From: Elusimicrobia bacterium HGW-Elusimicrobia-3 | Lineage (GTDB): Bacteria > Elusimicrobiota > Elusimicrobia > Elusimicrobiales > UBA9959 | Length of the DNA stretch: 64,000 bases | Assembly: GCA_002840355.1 (NCBI GenBank) | Contig: PHAL01000012.1 | Span: 1-64,000 of the forward strand | Direction: 5' to 3' | Shown: one piece after another, positions 32,353 to 39,832 of the stretch | How the letters are laid out: the number at the start of each line of letters is the position of its first letter | Numbering within the stretch: position 1 is the stretch's first letter | Notes under the pieces: model-generated | Seen by the model: only the letters and a program-made list of their open reading frames with translations | The model's database searches: none | Told to the model about the DNA's origin: nothing | Program-made: the position numbers and the translations under genes

Positions 32353-33426
32353 TTATTTCTTTCCCTTCTGCCCTTTCTGCGGCTTGCGCGGCTCGTAGGG
32401 TTTGGTCGGTATGGCGTCGCCCAGGATGTCGGTCTTCACCTTGGGCGCCTGCCAGCCGGGCTGCAGGTTGGTGTGGTCCGGCCTGCGGCCGAGTTCTATG
32501 AGGCCCATCTTGGCGGCCACGCGGCGCAGGCGCAGCAGGGCGCGCTCTTCTATCTGACGCACGCGCTCGCGGCTGAGGCCGAGCTTCTTGCCGATGTCGT
32601 TGAGGGTCATCGGGGTCTGGCCGGTGAGGCCGTAGCGGTATTCCACTATCATGCGCTCGCGCTCGCCTATCTCCACCAGCGCCTCTCTGAGTTCGTCGTG
32701 CAGGCGCAGGATGGAGATCAGGTTGTCGGGCGTGGAAGAGGCGGAGTCCTTGAGCGTGTCGCCCACGGTGTCGTCCATGCCGTCGCCGGAGCTCAGCGGC
32801 GTCTCTATGGATCTCAGGCCGGTGACGATCTCGCTGGCGTTGAGGGCGGTGCGCACCTGGTTGGCGTTCCAGTGCATGTGCTTGGCCATCTCGGCCATCG
32901 TCGGATCGCGGCCCAGCTTGCCGTGCATGGCGTCCCACTGCTTGAGCCATTTGCGCAGCGCGGTCCACGCGTGCGGAGGGATGCGGATGGTCTTGGAATT
33001 CTCTTCCACCGAGCGGCGCACGTACTGCTCCACCCAGTAGGAGGCGTAGGTGGAGAAGCGGTAGCCCTTGCTGGGCTCGAACTTGTCGATGGCGTGCAGC
33101 AGGCCCAGGTTGCCCTCTTCCACCAGGTCCATCAGGTCGGCGCCCTGGTAGAGGAAGCGCTTGGCGATCGGGATGACCAGCTTGAGGTTGAGCTCCATGA
33201 TGCGCTCTTTGGCGCGGCGGTCGCCGCGCTTCACGCGCTTCCACAGCTCGTGGCTTTCCTCGCGCGAGATCTTGTGGTCGATCTGGCTGATCTTGCGGAT
33301 GTACTGGTTGGTAGAGTCGATGTTTATCTCGCTCAGCTTTCCCGCGGGCTTCGCGGAGGCGGCCGCTTCTTTGGGCGCCTCCTCGGAGGTCTCTTCCCTT
33401 TCATGTTCGTCTTTTTCTTCAGCCAT
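32353..33426 (-). CDS. Sigma-70 family RNA polymerase sigma factor (RpoD/RpoS/RpoH-like, group 2/3)
   Basis: 357 residues. Acidic N-terminus lacking region 1.1, then regions 1.2 (TNQYIRKISQI), 2.1-2.4 (NLKLVIPIAKRFLYQGADLMDLVEEGNLGLLHAIDKFEPSKGYRFSTYASYWVEQYVRRSV), 3, and 4.2 helix-turn-helix (MTLNDIGKKLGLSRERVRQIEERALLRL). Region 2.3-2.4 has SYWVEQYVRR in place of the usual WWIRQAITRA, so promoter melting/-10 recognition may differ from the housekeeping sigma. Length and missing 1.1 suggest an alternative rather than primary sigma. A basic tail ends the protein. Adjacent to apt and acylphosphatase. Confidence 0.9.
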   Translation of the reverse strand: MAEEKDEHEREETSEEAPKEAAASAKPAGKLSEINIDSTNQYIRKISQIDHKISREESHELWKRVKRGDRRAKERIMELNLKLVIPIAKRFLYQGADLMDLVEEGNLGLLHAIDKFEPSKGYRFSTYASYWVEQYVRRSVEENSKTIRIPPHAWTALRKWLKQWDAMHGKLGRDPTMAEMAKHMHWNANQVRTALNASEIVTGLRSIETPLSSGDGMDDTVGDTLKDSASSTPDNLISILRLHDELREALVEIGERERMIVEYRYGLTGQTPMTLNDIGKKLGLSRERVRQIEERALLRLRRVAAKMGLIELGRRPDHTNLQPGWQAPKVKTDILGDAIPTKPYEPRKPQKGQKGKK

Positions 33427-33436
33427 GTGCCCTCTT

Positions 33437-33715
33437 TTAAACCGTAGGTTTGATGTGAAAATCTTTATCCGCCGTTTCCTGGTCCAGCATCTCCTGCGTC
33501 TCGGTGCGCTCCACGCGCGCCCAGGGGTGCCCGGTCTTGATGTCTTTAAGGAAGCCGTCCAGCTCCGGCACGCCGCCCTGCGCCTCCCCCTCCACCGCGC
33601 CGTCGGCGGTGTTGCGCACCCAGCCCGTGACGCCGCAGCGGGCCGCCGCTTCTTTGACGAACCAGCGGTAGCCCACGCCCTGCACGCTGCCGAAAATCCT
33701 GAAGGTTAGACGCAT
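33437..33715 (-). CDS. acyP: Acylphosphatase
   Basis: 92 residues, exactly the family length, from the ATG at 33715. Hydrolyses acyl phosphates. The signature [16 protein letters not shown] carries the catalytic Arg, and [17 protein letters not shown] the Asn. The TATAAT one base before the start codon is too close to be a productive -10 for this start. A 17-residue in-frame extension upstream is rejected as it would precede the first beta strand. Confidence 0.94.
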   Translation of the reverse strand: MRLTFRIFGSVQGVGYRWFVKEAAARCGVTGWVRNTADGAVEGEAQGGVPELDGFLKDIKTGHPWARVERTETQEMLDQETADKDFHIKPTV

Positions 33716-33775
33716 AATTATAGAACAAGTAAATAATACTAAAAGGCAAGGGTATTGACAAGGCAACCGCCCGGC

Positions 33776-33800
33776 AAAAAAAGAGGCCCGCCACGCGGGC
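33776..33800 (-). terminator. Intrinsic terminator after tRNA-Pro
   Basis: 6-bp stem GCCCGC/GCGGGC with CAC loop (33786-33800), then CTC and seven T on the minus strand. Confidence 0.8.
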
Positions 33801-33832
33801 GGACCGTCTTTTCTGCGGCTGCTTAAAAAGGA

Positions 33833-33906
33833 TCGGGGCGGTGAGATTTGAACTCACGGTCTCTCGCACCCGAAGCGAGCGCTCTAGCCAGCTGAGCCAC
33901 GCCCCG
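33833..33906 (-). tRNA. tRNA-Pro (CGG)
   Basis: Starts with CGGGGCG paired to CGCCCCG, as bacterial tRNA-Pro does; D-stem GCTC/GAGC, anticodon loop TTCGGGT, T-stem GTGAG/CTCAC. CCA is not encoded. Its anticodon arm is identical to that of the tRNA-Pro(GGG) at 37.8 kb apart from the anticodon. Confidence 0.95.
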
Positions 33907-33958
33907 ATAAAACAAAGCTCCGGGTTTTCCTACGTGGATATGATACTAAAAAGGGCCC

Positions 33959-35101
33959 TCAAAGTCCACCGTTGCCGCCGGTGAGCGCCGTGATCACCGC
34001 GCCGGCGATGTCGCGCGCGGCGTGCGGGCGGGCGTGCTCGGCCAGGGCCCGCGAGGCCCGCGCCAGCAGGTGCGGGCTGTGCAGGTATTTGCGCACCAGC
34101 GGCTCCAGCTCCCCGGGCGAGCCGGCCGCCTCCGCGAGCCGGTGCCGGCAGAGGAAGGCCGTGTTGCGCGCCTCCTGCCCGGGCAGCGGCGCGTAGATGA
34201 TGAACGGGCGGGACATGGCCATGGTCTCGGCCAGCGTCACGCCGCCGGGCTTGCCGATCACCAGGTCGGCGGCGCGGTAGTAGTCGGCCGGCGAGTCGGT
34301 GAAATTCACAAAGCGCACGCCCCTGAGCTGCGCCGCGGCCCGCTCGGCCTGGCGCGAGAGGCGGCGGTTGTTGCCGCAGAGCACGGCCACCTGCACGCGG
34401 CCGAGCAGCGGCTTGAGGGCCAGCGCCGCCTGCAGCAGGTCGCCCAGGCCGCGGCTGCCGCCGGTAAGCAGTACGGTGAAATGGCCGGGCAGCAGGCCGA
34501 GCGCCCGGCGCGCGGCGGCCTTGTCGGGCTGCTCGCCGGTGAATTCCTTGCGCACCGGGATGCCGGTGAGGTGTATGCGCTCGTGCGGCGCGCCCTTGGC
34601 CCTGAGTTCGGCGGCGGCCCCCCTCTCGGGCACGAAATAGGCGCTGACGCCTTTTGGCGGCCAGTAGGTGTGCGCGCAGAAATCGGTGAGCACGGAGAAG
34701 AGCGGCATTTTGGCCAGGCGGCGGTTCTTGGTGATGAGCAGCGAGGACAGGGCCTGCGTGGAGATGGCGGCCTTCACTCCTTTTTTGATCAGCAGGCTGG
34801 CCAGCTTCTGCGAAGAGAAGGGCAGCACGGTCTCGCGCAGCGCGCTGGCCGCGAAGGCCACGAAGTCGTTGTCGTAGACGTAGTTCCACAGCGCCGGCGT
34901 CTTGTGCAGCACCTGCAGGTAGGTCCTGGCCACGAAGGGGCCGAAGTCGGGGTAGACTTCGGACAGGTCTATGAAGACGGGTTCGATGATGCTGGGCGGC
35001 AGGAACTCGGCGATGGCGCGCGCGGCGGCGTGATGGCCCGAGGGCCTGGCGCCGTAGATGAGCGCGACTTTTAAAGGATAGCTCTGCCCCGCCGTTTCCA
35101 T
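33959..35101 (-). CDS. GT28-type glycosyltransferase (MGDG synthase/UgtP-like)
   Basis: 380 residues. The N-terminal half opens LIYGARPSGHHAAARAIAEFL, the MGDG_synth domain signature with the conserved Gly-His pair; the C-terminal half has the UDP-sugar binding GGSRGLGDLLQA and KPGGVTLAETMAMSRPFIIY motif of MurG-like GT-B enzymes. Such enzymes transfer a sugar to diacylglycerol, or a related lipid. Start at 35101 has no ribosome site, but TATAAT lies exactly 6 nt upstream, suggesting leaderless transcription. Product sugar and lipid cannot be read from the sequence. Confidence 0.88.
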   Translation of the reverse strand: METAGQSYPLKVALIYGARPSGHHAAARAIAEFLPPSIIEPVFIDLSEVYPDFGPFVARTYLQVLHKTPALWNYVYDNDFVAFAASALRETVLPFSSQKLASLLIKKGVKAAISTQALSSLLITKNRRLAKMPLFSVLTDFCAHTYWPPKGVSAYFVPERGAAAELRAKGAPHERIHLTGIPVRKEFTGEQPDKAAARRALGLLPGHFTVLLTGGSRGLGDLLQAALALKPLLGRVQVAVLCGNNRRLSRQAERAAAQLRGVRFVNFTDSPADYYRAADLVIGKPGGVTLAETMAMSRPFIIYAPLPGQEARNTAFLCRHRLAEAAGSPGELEPLVRKYLHSPHLLARASRALAEHARPHAARDIAGAVITALTGGNGGL

Positions 35102-35113
35102 ATGCTGATTATA
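35101..35113 (-). promoter_or_regulatory. -10 element 6 nt before the GT28 start (probable leaderless)
   Basis: TATAAT then CAGCAT then ATG on the minus strand, with no Shine-Dalgarno. Geometry as at 13059, 43850, 44850 and 57409. Confidence 0.5.
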
Positions 35114-35143
35114 GCAATCCGCGGGCGGCCGCGCTTAAACAGA

Positions 35144-35173
35144 CGGTCCCGGGGCCCGAAGGCACCGGGACCG
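35144..35173 (-). terminator. Terminator hairpin after the peroxiredoxin gene
   Basis: 9-bp stem CGGTCCCGG / CCGGGACCG, just past the stop at 35217; its T-run is poor (TCTGTTT). Confidence 0.6.
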
Positions 35174-35216
35174 CTTCTCTCTGTCACTGCTTTATCCCGC
35201 CCCGAAGGGCGGAAAG

Positions 35217-35828
35217 CTATTGCAGCTGTTCCCCCACCTTGCCCACCAGCTTCTCCGAGGGCTTGAGCGTCTTTTCGCCGGGCTTCCATTTGGCGGGGCA
35301 GACCTCGGCGGGGTTGGCGTAGGTGTGCGCGAAGGCGCGCAGCTTGCGCACCAGCTCGGCCATGTCGCGGCCAACGTTGTTGAGGTTCACCTCGGCGCCG
35401 GCCAGCACGCCGTCGGGGTTGATGACGAAGGTGCCGCGGTAGGCGAGGCCGCTCTTGTAGTCGTAGGCGCCGAGCGCCTGCGCCAGGCGGCCGCGGGCGT
35501 CGGCGGCCATGGGGAATTTAACTTCCTTGAGCAGGCGCTCCTGGCCCTGCCAGCCCATGTGGGTGAACTTGGTGTCGGTGCTGACCGAAAGCACCTCGGC
35601 GCCGAGCTTTTCCAGCTCGCAATGGTGCGCGGCCAGGTCGGCCAGCTCGGTGGGGCAGACGAAGGTGAAGTCCGCGGGGTAGAACACCAGCACGGTCCAG
35701 CGGCCCTTCTTGAGGGCGTCGGCCAGGCTGAACTTGCCGAACTTGCAGGCGGCCGGATCGAAAGTCTCCAGCTCGAAAGGGGCCACTTTCTCCCCGACGG
35801 TGATCACTTGCGCTTTTTCTTCTGACAT
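35217..35828 (-). CDS. ahpC: 2-Cys peroxiredoxin (AhpC-like)
   Basis: 203 residues from the ATG at 35828. Peroxidatic Cys58 in PADFTFVCPTEL and resolving Cys177 in NPAEVCPAKW, with GTFVINPDGVL. Reduces peroxides at the expense of a thioredoxin/AhpF-type donor (no AhpF nearby). The start overlaps the perR gene by 25 bp, so it is translationally coupled to its probable regulator. A longer upstream frame is the shadow of perR and is rejected. Confidence 0.95.
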   Translation of the reverse strand: MSEEKAQVITVGEKVAPFELETFDPAACKFGKFSLADALKKGRWTVLVFYPADFTFVCPTELADLAAHHCELEKLGAEVLSVSTDTKFTHMGWQGQERLLKEVKFPMAADARGRLAQALGAYDYKSGLAYRGTFVINPDGVLAGAEVNLNNVGRDMAELVRKLRAFAHTYANPAEVCPAKWKPGEKTLKPSEKLVGKVGEQLQ

Positions 35829-36250
35829 AATGTCTTCTCCTTGGCGCCGGCCTTTTTGCCGCAGGCCGGGCATATCCCGTAAAATTCCACGTTGCAGCGC
35901 AGCACCTTGAAGCCGCGCGGCGCGCCGGCCGCGGCCGGCGGGCTGGTGACGGCGAGGTCCGAGATGGCCCCGCACTCCACGCACATCAGGTGGGCGTGGC
36001 CGTCCGTGCAGGGGTCGAAGCGCGAGCGCGAGCGGTCTATGCGCACTTCCGCCAGTTCGCCGATGGCCAGCAGGGACTGCAGGGTGTTGTAGACGGTGGC
36101 GAAGGACACGCCGGGAAACTTCTTTTTAAGGCGGCGGTGCAGCTGCTCGGCCGAGGGGTGGCTCTTGTTCCCCTCCAGGGCGCGCAACAGCTCCGCGCGC
36201 TGCGGGGTCATGCGGAAGGCGGGTGAAGGTCTGGCGGGCGTCTTTTTCAT
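35804..36250 (-). CDS. perR: Fur-family regulator, PerR-like
   Basis: 148 residues. N-terminal winged helix with MTPQRAELLRALEGNKSHPSAEQLHRRLKKKFP and SFATVYNTLQSLLAIGEL recognition helix; metal-sensing HAHLMCVECG and ICPACGKK give two CXXC zinc sites. Coupling to a peroxiredoxin, and PerR-type boxes in its own promoter, favour PerR (peroxide sensing) over Fur or Zur. The regulatory metal site cannot be fully defined by eye. Transcribed from a near-consensus promoter overlapping the divergent HMA-gene promoter. Confidence 0.88.
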   Translation of the reverse strand: MKKTPARPSPAFRMTPQRAELLRALEGNKSHPSAEQLHRRLKKKFPGVSFATVYNTLQSLLAIGELAEVRIDRSRSRFDPCTDGHAHLMCVECGAISDLAVTSPPAAAGAPRGFKVLRCNVEFYGICPACGKKAGAKEKTLCQKKKRK

Positions 36251-36251
36251 G

Positions 36252-36325
36252 TTAGAATCATTCCTGTCTGTAAAGAATACCAGATTAGAACCATTCTTGT
36301 CAAGAGCGCGCGCCTGGTGTATAAT
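36252..36325. promoter_or_regulatory. Divergent overlapping promoters with two PerR-like boxes
   Basis: Plus strand: TTGTCA (36297-36302), 17 bp, TATAAT (36320-36325) for the HMA gene. Minus strand: TTGACA (36299-36304), 18 bp, TATTCT (36274-36279) for perR-ahpC. The two -35 boxes overlap. PerR-type half-palindromes TTAGAATCATTCCTG (36252-36266) and TTAGAACCATTCTTG (36285-36299) lie on each side, so one repressor could silence both. Confidence 0.8.
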
Positions 36326-36342
36326 ATAAGCAAGGAGAACTT

Positions 36343-36546
36343 ATGAAGATCACTCTTAAGATAACCGGGATGACCTGCAACGGCTGCCGCGCCGGCGCAG
36401 AGAACGCCCTGAAACGCGTGCCCGGCGTGCTGTCGGCCGCGGTCAGCCTGGAGCGGGGCGAGGCCGTGGTGGAGTACGACGAAAAAACGGCCGCCCCCGA
36501 AACTCTGAGGGCGGCCGTGGAAAAAGCCGGCTTCAAGGCCGGTTAG
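36343..36546 (+). CDS. HMA-domain metallochaperone (CopZ-like)
   Basis: 67 residues, one complete heavy-metal-associated domain: the metal-binding GMTCNGCR (CXXC) after beta 1, then the alpha-beta-beta-alpha-beta pattern ending KAGFKAG. Binds and hands over copper or another soft metal. AAGGAGAA ribosome site and a strong promoter. It is the only plus-strand gene between 26 and 64 kb and shares a regulatory region with perR-ahpC, linking metal handling to peroxide defence. No P-type ATPase is visible nearby. Confidence 0.93.
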   Translation: MKITLKITGMTCNGCRAGAENALKRVPGVLSAAVSLERGEAVVEYDEKTAAPETLRAAVEKAGFKAG

Positions 36547-36547
36547 G

Positions 36548-37750
36548 CTACTGCGCGGCGGGATTCTGCATCCTGCCCATGAACAGCACCAGGCCGCTCT
36601 TGGGGTCTTCTATGAAGAACATGAACGGCCGGTCGGCCCTGAACACGGCGAAGTCCATCACCATGGATTTCAGGCCCATCGCCACGCCCGTGGCGGCAGC
36701 GGCCTCCGTCCCCTCCTCGCTCACTTCCACGAAAGCCTTGTGGAAGGCGGTCTGTATGTACAGCCTCTTCCCCTTTTCCATCCCGGAGAAATCGGCCTTG
36801 TCGGTGAACGCCTCGGGCATGCCCAGGCCGGCCAGCGCGCCGTTTAGCTTGTAGCCGGAGCTGAACTTGAAGCGCGGCAGGAACACCTTTACCTTCTGGT
36901 TGAAGAGCCCCTTGCGGATCTCTTCCAGCTTCTCGGGAGAGAAGCTCCGCTCCAGGTCGGCGAGGGTGCGGCCTTCCTTGGGCAGCAGCACCAGCATGGA
37001 GAGTCCGCCGCCGGCGTAGGGCAGGCGCACGGCCTGCAGCTCTCCGGTTTCGCCGTATTCGGCCTCGCGCGTGCCGGGGGCCGCCATCATGTGCACACGG
37101 GTTTTGGTGCCGCCGTCCAGCGTAAAATCGGCCTCGGAGGTCATCTCCTTCTTGAACGGCGCCTTCCAGCGGCCCTTGAAGTAGACGGCGTTCACGAGCA
37201 CCAGCCGGGTGAGCTGGTCCAGCGAGCCCTGCGGAAAGAGCTCGCGGATCTTGCCCCGGGTCTTGTTCTCGGTCCAGGCGTTGATGCCGCGGCGCGCCGC
37301 TTCGGTCTTGCCCAGGAAGTCGGCCTGCATGGCGTCGGCGCCGTAGGCGGAGCGCAGGGTCTTGAGGTAGGCGGGCAGGAACTTGAAGTCTTTCTGCGCC
37401 CAGAAAGAGTTGGCCTGCACGAACTCGGCGTCCTTGGCGGCGCGCTCCAGGTCCTTCTTGATGGCGCCGAGCCCGGCGCGCAGGTCCTTGGTCTTGGCCG
37501 GGAAGGAGAACACCGAGGCGATCTCTTTGGCGGTGCTGCCCGCGGCGCCCTCGTAGGCCATGGCGAAGGCCGTGTACATGCTGTAGGGCGAGAAGAAGAC
37601 ATTGCCCGGCTTCTGGGCCTCGGCGGCGTAGAATTTAAAGGCTATCCCGTTGGCGCGGGCCACGGCGTCGTCGGCGGGCTTCTTTCCCGCGGCGCCGCAC
37701 AGACCGGCGGCCAGCGGCAGCAGCGCTGAGATGATGGCGATCTTTTTCAT
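36548..37750 (-). CDS. Serpin family protease inhibitor, secreted
   Basis: 400 residues: signal peptide 1-20 (LCGAAG), then a full serpin core (NVFFSPYSMYTAFAMAYEGAAGSTAKEI, LVLVNAVYFKGRWKAPF). The reactive-centre hinge VSEEGTEAAAATG matches inhibitory serpins (P17 to P7). Counting 14 residues past the hinge Gly347 gives a predicted P1 Lys361 before Ser362 (GLKSM), which would suit trypsin-like proteases; the loop is 3 residues longer than in alpha-1-antitrypsin, so this is an estimate. Its stop lies 1 base from the end of the convergent HMA gene. Role could be defence against host, predator or own proteases. Confidence 0.95.
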   Translation of the reverse strand: MKKIAIISALLPLAAGLCGAAGKKPADDAVARANGIAFKFYAAEAQKPGNVFFSPYSMYTAFAMAYEGAAGSTAKEIASVFSFPAKTKDLRAGLGAIKKDLERAAKDAEFVQANSFWAQKDFKFLPAYLKTLRSAYGADAMQADFLGKTEAARRGINAWTENKTRGKIRELFPQGSLDQLTRLVLVNAVYFKGRWKAPFKKEMTSEADFTLDGGTKTRVHMMAAPGTREAEYGETGELQAVRLPYAGGGLSMLVLLPKEGRTLADLERSFSPEKLEEIRKGLFNQKVKVFLPRFKFSSGYKLNGALAGLGMPEAFTDKADFSGMEKGKRLYIQTAFHKAFVEVSEEGTEAAAATGVAMGLKSMVMDFAVFRADRPFMFFIEDPKSGLVLFMGRMQNPAAQ

Positions 37751-37793
37751 TATAAGTCTCCTTACCCTGGGATCAACACGGATATTCTACAAC

Positions 37794-37820
37794 AAAAAAA
37801 CCAGCCTCACGGGGCTGGCT
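37794..37820 (-). terminator. Intrinsic terminator after tRNA-Pro(GGG)
   Basis: 6-bp stem CCAGCC/GGCTGG (37801-37818) followed by seven T on the minus strand. Confidence 0.8.
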
Positions 37821-37846
37821 TCGCTGCGGGCGTTTGACGGACCTCA

Positions 37847-37918
37847 TCGGGGCGCCGGGAATTGAACCCGGAGTCTCTCGCACCCCAAGCGAGCGCTCTA
37901 CCATTGAGCCACGCCCCG
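37847..37918 (-). tRNA. tRNA-Pro (GGG)
   Basis: Acceptor CGGGGCG/CGCCCCG, D-stem GCTC/GAGC, anticodon loop TTGGGGT, T-stem CCGGG/CCCGG; CCA not encoded. Confidence 0.95.
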
Positions 37919-37998
37919 GTGGGGTCCGTCAAACCAAAGCAACGCATTTATTATACCAAAAAGTGGGAACGACGGGGAAAACCGCGCGGCGCTCCGGG

Positions 37999-38337
37999 CT
38001 ACAGCTCGGCCATCAGCTGGCGCAGTTCTTTCTTTATCTCTTCCAGCAGTTCGTCCTTGGCGTGCGCCGTGGCGGCCATAACCTTGACGGCTTTTTTCTG
38101 GCGCTTCTTGGCGGCCAGCGCCTTGCGCGCCCCGTCGAGGGAATAGCCTTTTATGAAGACCAGGTCCTTGATCTGCCGCAGCGTGTCCACGTCGGCGCGC
38201 GTGTAGCGGCGGTGCCCGCTGGACAGGCGCAGCGGCCGGAGCAGGCGGAATTTAGCCTCCCAGTAGCGTATGGTGTATTCCGGCAGGTCGGCCAGACGGG
38301 ACACCTCGCGCATGGTCAGGTAAGTCTTTTCGGACAT
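37999..38337 (-). CDS. MerR-family transcriptional regulator
   Basis: 112 residues. MerR-type winged helix: LTMREVSRLADLPEYTIRYWEAKF and RYTRADVDTLRQIKDLVFIKGYSLDGARKAL, then a basic coiled C-terminal part. No effector-binding Cys is visible, and the length suits the small MerR subgroup encoded beside HU genes (often called heat-shock or DNA-architectural MerR). It immediately follows the HU gene with a one-base overlap of stop and start, so the two are coexpressed. Confidence 0.88.
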   Translation of the reverse strand: MSEKTYLTMREVSRLADLPEYTIRYWEAKFRLLRPLRLSSGHRRYTRADVDTLRQIKDLVFIKGYSLDGARKALAAKKRQKKAVKVMAATAHAKDELLEEIKKELRQLMAEL

Positions 38338-38603
38338 TACATCCCGATCGTCAGCTTCTTGGACGGCTTGAAGCGGATGCTCTTGCGCGGCCCCACCATC
38401 ACGCGAGCGTTGGTCTTGGGGTTGCGCATCTGGCGCGGCATGCGCTCCTTAACTTTGAAAGTGCCGAAGTTGGAGATCACTACCTTGCGGTTGTCGCGCA
38501 GGGCTTCGCCCATGATCTCGAAGGTCTTGCAGACCGCCAGCTTGGCGTCGCGCTCGGTGGTCAAATGCTTGGTCAGTTCCCTTATCAGGTCAAGTCTGTT
38601 CAT
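38337..38603 (-). CDS. HU/IHF-family DNA-bending protein
   Basis: 88 residues. RLDLIRELTKHLTTERDAKLAVCKTFEIM helical dimer part, then GTFKVKERMPRQMRNPKTNARVMVGPRKSIRFKPSKKL with the basic beta arm; the tip has NPKTNARV (IHF-like Pro-Lys at the arm). Organises the nucleoid. Overlaps the BFN gene by 14 bp. Confidence 0.95.
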   Translation of the reverse strand: MNRLDLIRELTKHLTTERDAKLAVCKTFEIMGEALRDNRKVVISNFGTFKVKERMPRQMRNPKTNARVMVGPRKSIRFKPSKKLTIGM

Positions 38604-39177
38604 CGTCCTCTTCCCCCTCTTCCTCGCCCTCGTCTTCTTCGTCCTGTTCTTTAGGGCCCCCGCCCTGCAGCCCGTCGCCGAGGAGCTGGCCGATGATGTC
38701 GTTGGGCTTGAGGTGCTTGAGGTCGTGCTTGAACTTGGTGACCTCGTCCTCGGTGATGGGCTTGCTCAGGACCTGCGTCTTGCCGAAAACTTTCTCGTTG
38801 ATGTACACCGGGCAGCCGAAGCGCACCGCCAGCGCCACCGCGTCGGAGGGCCGCGCGTCGATCAGGCGCAGGCCGCCGCCGTCCGGGTCGGTGAGGTGGA
38901 GGCTGGAATAATAGGTGTTCTCCACGATATCCGTGATCACCACTTTCTTCACCGTCAGTCCCAGCGTCTTGATGACGGAGAAGAGGAGGTCGTGAGTCAT
39001 GGGCCGCGGCGACGGGTAGCCCGAGAGGCGGATGGCGATGGCCTGGGCTTCCATCGGGCCTATCCAGATGGGCAGGATGCGGCTGCCCTCGGTCTCGTCG
39101 AGGAAGATGATCGATTCGGTCATGCTCGTGGCGATCGAATAGATGCGCACTTCCACGTCTTTGGGTTCTTGTGTCAT
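38590..39177 (-). CDS. Bifunctional nuclease (BFN/DUF151) domain protein
   Basis: 195 residues. BFN domain signatures LPIWIGPMEAQAIAIRLSG, PMTHDLLFSVIKTLGLTVKKVVITDI, and DARPSDAVALAVRFGCPVYI are all present. The C-terminal 40 residues are acidic (QDEEDEGEEEGEEDDEQT). The family has been linked to DNase/RNase activity and to redox-responsive regulation, but the role is not settled. Sits in a compact four-gene set with plsY, HU and MerR. Confidence 0.88.
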   Translation of the reverse strand: MTQEPKDVEVRIYSIATSMTESIIFLDETEGSRILPIWIGPMEAQAIAIRLSGYPSPRPMTHDLLFSVIKTLGLTVKKVVITDIVENTYYSSLHLTDPDGGGLRLIDARPSDAVALAVRFGCPVYINEKVFGKTQVLSKPITEDEVTKFKHDLKHLKPNDIIGQLLGDGLQGGGPKEQDEEDEGEEEGEEDDEQT

Positions 39178-39782
39178 TAGTTTTTCCCGGCGCCTTCCCG
39201 CTTGTGTTTGAAAGAGAGCTCGGCGCCTTTTAGGATGCGCCGGATGTTGGCGATATGGGTGTAGAAGATCAGCACGCAGACCGTGAGCGCCAGCAGCGTG
39301 AAGGGGCGCTGGTAATCCTTGGCCAGCGCGAAGCAGAGCACCGGCAGCGCCACCGAGGCGGCCATGGAGCCCACCGAGATGTGGCTGGTGATGCCCACCG
39401 CTATGGCGAACACCACGAAGGCGCCGGCGGTAGGCAGCGGCAGCAGCGCCATGAAGACTCCGGCCGCGGTGGCCACGCCCTTGCCTCCGTGGAAGCGCAG
39501 AAAAGGGGTCCAGATATGGCCGGCTATGGCCAGCGCGCCGGCGGGGACGAAGAAATACTGCGCCGCTATCAGCGTGGGGATGAAACCTTTGAGGAAGTCC
39601 GCGAAGAAAGTAAGAAGGCCGGGCACCTTGCCCAGCGTGCGGTAGACGTTGGCCGTGCCGGGGTTGCCGGAGCCGTGCTGGCGGATGTCTATGCCTTTGA
39701 GGCGGCCGATGATATAGCCGGTAGGGATGCCGCCTAGGATATAGCTCGCGATGAAAAGCAGGCCTATTTGGATGTGATTCAT
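39177..39782 (-). CDS. plsY: Acyl-phosphate glycerol-3-phosphate acyltransferase
   Basis: 201 residues, five predicted transmembrane helices. Family motifs: YILGGIPTGYIIGRLKGIDIRQHGSGNPGTANVYR and FRGGKG-type segment (RFHGGKGVATAAGVFM). First step of phosphatidic acid synthesis; PlsC acts next. Start ATG overlaps nothing and a TATAAT is 9 nt upstream. Confidence 0.96.
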   Translation of the reverse strand: MNHIQIGLLFIASYILGGIPTGYIIGRLKGIDIRQHGSGNPGTANVYRTLGKVPGLLTFFADFLKGFIPTLIAAQYFFVPAGALAIAGHIWTPFLRFHGGKGVATAAGVFMALLPLPTAGAFVVFAIAVGITSHISVGSMAASVALPVLCFALAKDYQRPFTLLALTVCVLIFYTHIANIRRILKGAELSFKHKREGAGKN

Positions 39783-39832
39783 TATAAAAAGATTATATAA
39801 AACCGAGGGGTTTTAGGATAGCGGCGGCGGGG

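Noticed and set aside
33709-33722. Leaderless promoter at the acylphosphatase start
   Set aside because: TATAAT is only 1 nt from the ATG, so transcription would start inside the coding sequence; the 6-7 nt rule does not hold.
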